Positions 63,244 to 64,000 of a stretch of 64,000 bases of DNA are shown here, one piece after another. Numbering within the stretch: the stretch's first letter is position 1; every line of letters begins with the position of its first letter. The translations under genes were made by a program, and so were the position numbers. The notes under the pieces were generated by a model that searched no databases, was not told the DNA's origin, and saw nothing but the letters and a program-made list of their open reading frames with translations. Origin of the DNA: Candidatus Humimicrobium oleiphilum (GTDB taxonomy: Bacteria; Actinomycetota; Humimicrobiia; Humimicrobiales; Humimicrobiaceae); assembly GCA_002304935.1 (NCBI GenBank), contig DBPS01000040.1, forward strand, positions 1 to 64,000, written 5' to 3'.

Positions 63244-64000
63244 ATGGTTGAAAAGAAAATAATGCTTACCGGCTTCAGGCCTACAGGCAAGCTTCATCTG
63301 GGTCATTTGCATGGCAATATAGTAAATATGGTTAAATACCAGCATAATTACGATAATTATTTTTTTCTTGTTGACTGGCATGCTTTGTCCACAGAATATC
63401 AAAATCCTTTAAATATAAAAAATAACCTTATTGAATGTGCAATTGATTTGCTTGCACTGGGCATTGATCCTGGAATCACACATTTATACAGGCAGTCAGA
63501 TATTGCTGAGATTCCGGAACTCACTCTTTACCTTTCGATGATAACACCTCTCTCTTGGCTGGAAAGGTGCCCTACTTATAAGGAGCAGGTAAAGGAATTA
63601 AAAACAAAGGATATTTCAACACTTGGTTTTTTAAGTTATCCGGTTTTAATGGCTGCCGATATACTTATTATAAATGCTGATATTGTTCCGGTAGGTGAAG
63701 ACCAGCTTCCTCATCTTGAACTGACAAGAGAAATTGCCAGAAGGTTCAATGGCCTTTATGGAGATTATTTCAAAGAACCGAAGGAACTGTTATCAAAGTC
63801 AACAAGAGTTGTTGGGACAGACGGAAGAAAAATGTCAAAAAGTTATGGGAATGCCATCTTTCTTTCTGATGATTATAAAACAATAAAGACAAAAATAAGA
63901 CAAATGATAACTGATCCCTCAAGGATAAAAATAACAGATCCCGGTCATCCGGAAATCTGTAATGTGTTTTCATTTTATAAAATATATTTAAAGAACAAAA
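63244..64000 (+). CDS. trpS: Tryptophan-tRNA ligase, 5' part (runs off the window)
   Basis: The frame is open from ATG 63244 to the end of the window (252 codons). It is a class I synthetase with the HIGH-type motif TGKLHLGHLHGN near the N-terminus, DWHALSTEY, MAADILIINADIVPVGEDQLPHLEL and the KMSKS loop GRKMSKSYGN. These identify TrpRS. About 75 further residues are expected beyond the window. A GGGAG-like sequence lies eight to twelve bases before the ATG. Confidence 0.95.
   Translation, partial: MVEKKIMLTGFRPTGKLHLGHLHGNIVNMVKYQHNYDNYFFLVDWHALSTEYQNPLNIKNNLIECAIDLLALGIDPGITHLYRQSDIAEIPELTLYLSMITPLSWLERCPTYKEQVKELKTKDISTLGFLSYPVLMAADILIINADIVPVGEDQLPHLELTREIARRFNGLYGDYFKEPKELLSKSTRVVGTDGRKMSKSYGNAIFLSDDYKTIKTKIRQMITDPSRIKITDPGHPEICNVFSFYKIYLKNK

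Noticed and set aside
1..64000. CRISPR arrays, tRNA or rRNA genes, insertion sequences, prophage or toxin-antitoxin loci
   Set aside because: Gaps between genes are too short, and no repeat-spacer pattern, cloverleaf T-loop sequence, transposase or phage protein could be seen.

Overview
This is a gene-dense window from an AT-rich (by eye roughly one-third G+C) bacterial chromosome. About 60 protein genes are visible, nearly all of them core functions. There are no insertion sequences, prophage genes, CRISPR arrays, rRNA or tRNA genes. The one RNA gene I can support is a probable 6S RNA between aspS and alaS. Gaps are short, many genes overlap by 1-35 bases, and TTG starts are common. No intergenic stretch exceeds 300 bases. 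The longest are 28478-28764 (6S RNA), 38377-38657 (pilin leader), 9329-9596 (two divergent promoters) and 39117-39340 (terminator and promoter).

Organism: the gene orders pdxS-pdxT-yebC-ruvCAB-yajC-secDF-rel and tlyA-nadK-recN-pyrG-nudix-xerD are those of Actinobacteriota. The interleaved queA-tgt, recJ and alaS-ruvX-mltG-methyltransferase-U32 are also common in Firmicutes. The pilus set lacks a secretin, a Lit-type lipoprotein acyltransferase is present, and no sporulation genes follow recN. Together these suggest a non-sporulating monoderm, perhaps a deep-branching, AT-rich anaerobic actinobacterial lineage of the Humimicrobiia kind. That placement is inference. A [NiFe] hydrogenase with its maturation genes indicates H2 metabolism.

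Layout. (1) 1-5925: 3' end of a [NiFe]-hydrogenase large subunit, its maturation protease and an unknown small gene, meeting a convergent hypF-hypC-hypD-hypE operon. (2) 5991-9328, minus strand: a membrane-anchored protein with a CBM9-like domain, and an EF-G paralogue. (3) 9597-13401: lemA-htpX, pdxS-pdxT, yebC. (4) 13413-25368: ruvCAB, queA-tgt, yajC-secD-secF, recJ, rel and a metallo-beta-lactamase-fold hydrolase. (5) 25386-35082: hisS, aspS, 6S RNA, alaS, ruvX, mltG, an O-methyltransferase, a U32 peptidase and an acylphosphatase. (6) 35100-49080: shikimate genes (aroE; aroC-aroK-aroB-aroQ) interleaved with a type IV pilus locus (pilT, pilC, pilin, pilD, pilM, pilN, split pilO, pilP-like, three minor pilin-like genes). 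(7) 49181-53693: pepQ, efp, nusB, a URO-D/MtaA-type protein and an L,D-transpeptidase. (8) 53746-64000: tlyA, nadK, recN, pyrG, lit-like, an M20 peptidase, a NUDIX hydrolase, xerD, an M50 protease and the 5' part of trpS.

The hydrogenase block makes and matures an iron-nickel enzyme. The middle of the window handles recombination and repair, queuosine in tRNA, protein export, stringent response, tRNA charging and cell-wall trimming. The aro/pil block joins chorismate synthesis to a surface-filament system. The most unusual signals are the 6S RNA candidate, the pilO reading-frame break at an A7 run, a possible ATA start for ruvB, a YajC with a lipoprotein-like leader, minor pilins carrying an FN3-like domain and a large tip-like domain, and an EF-G paralogue with a replaced catalytic histidine.
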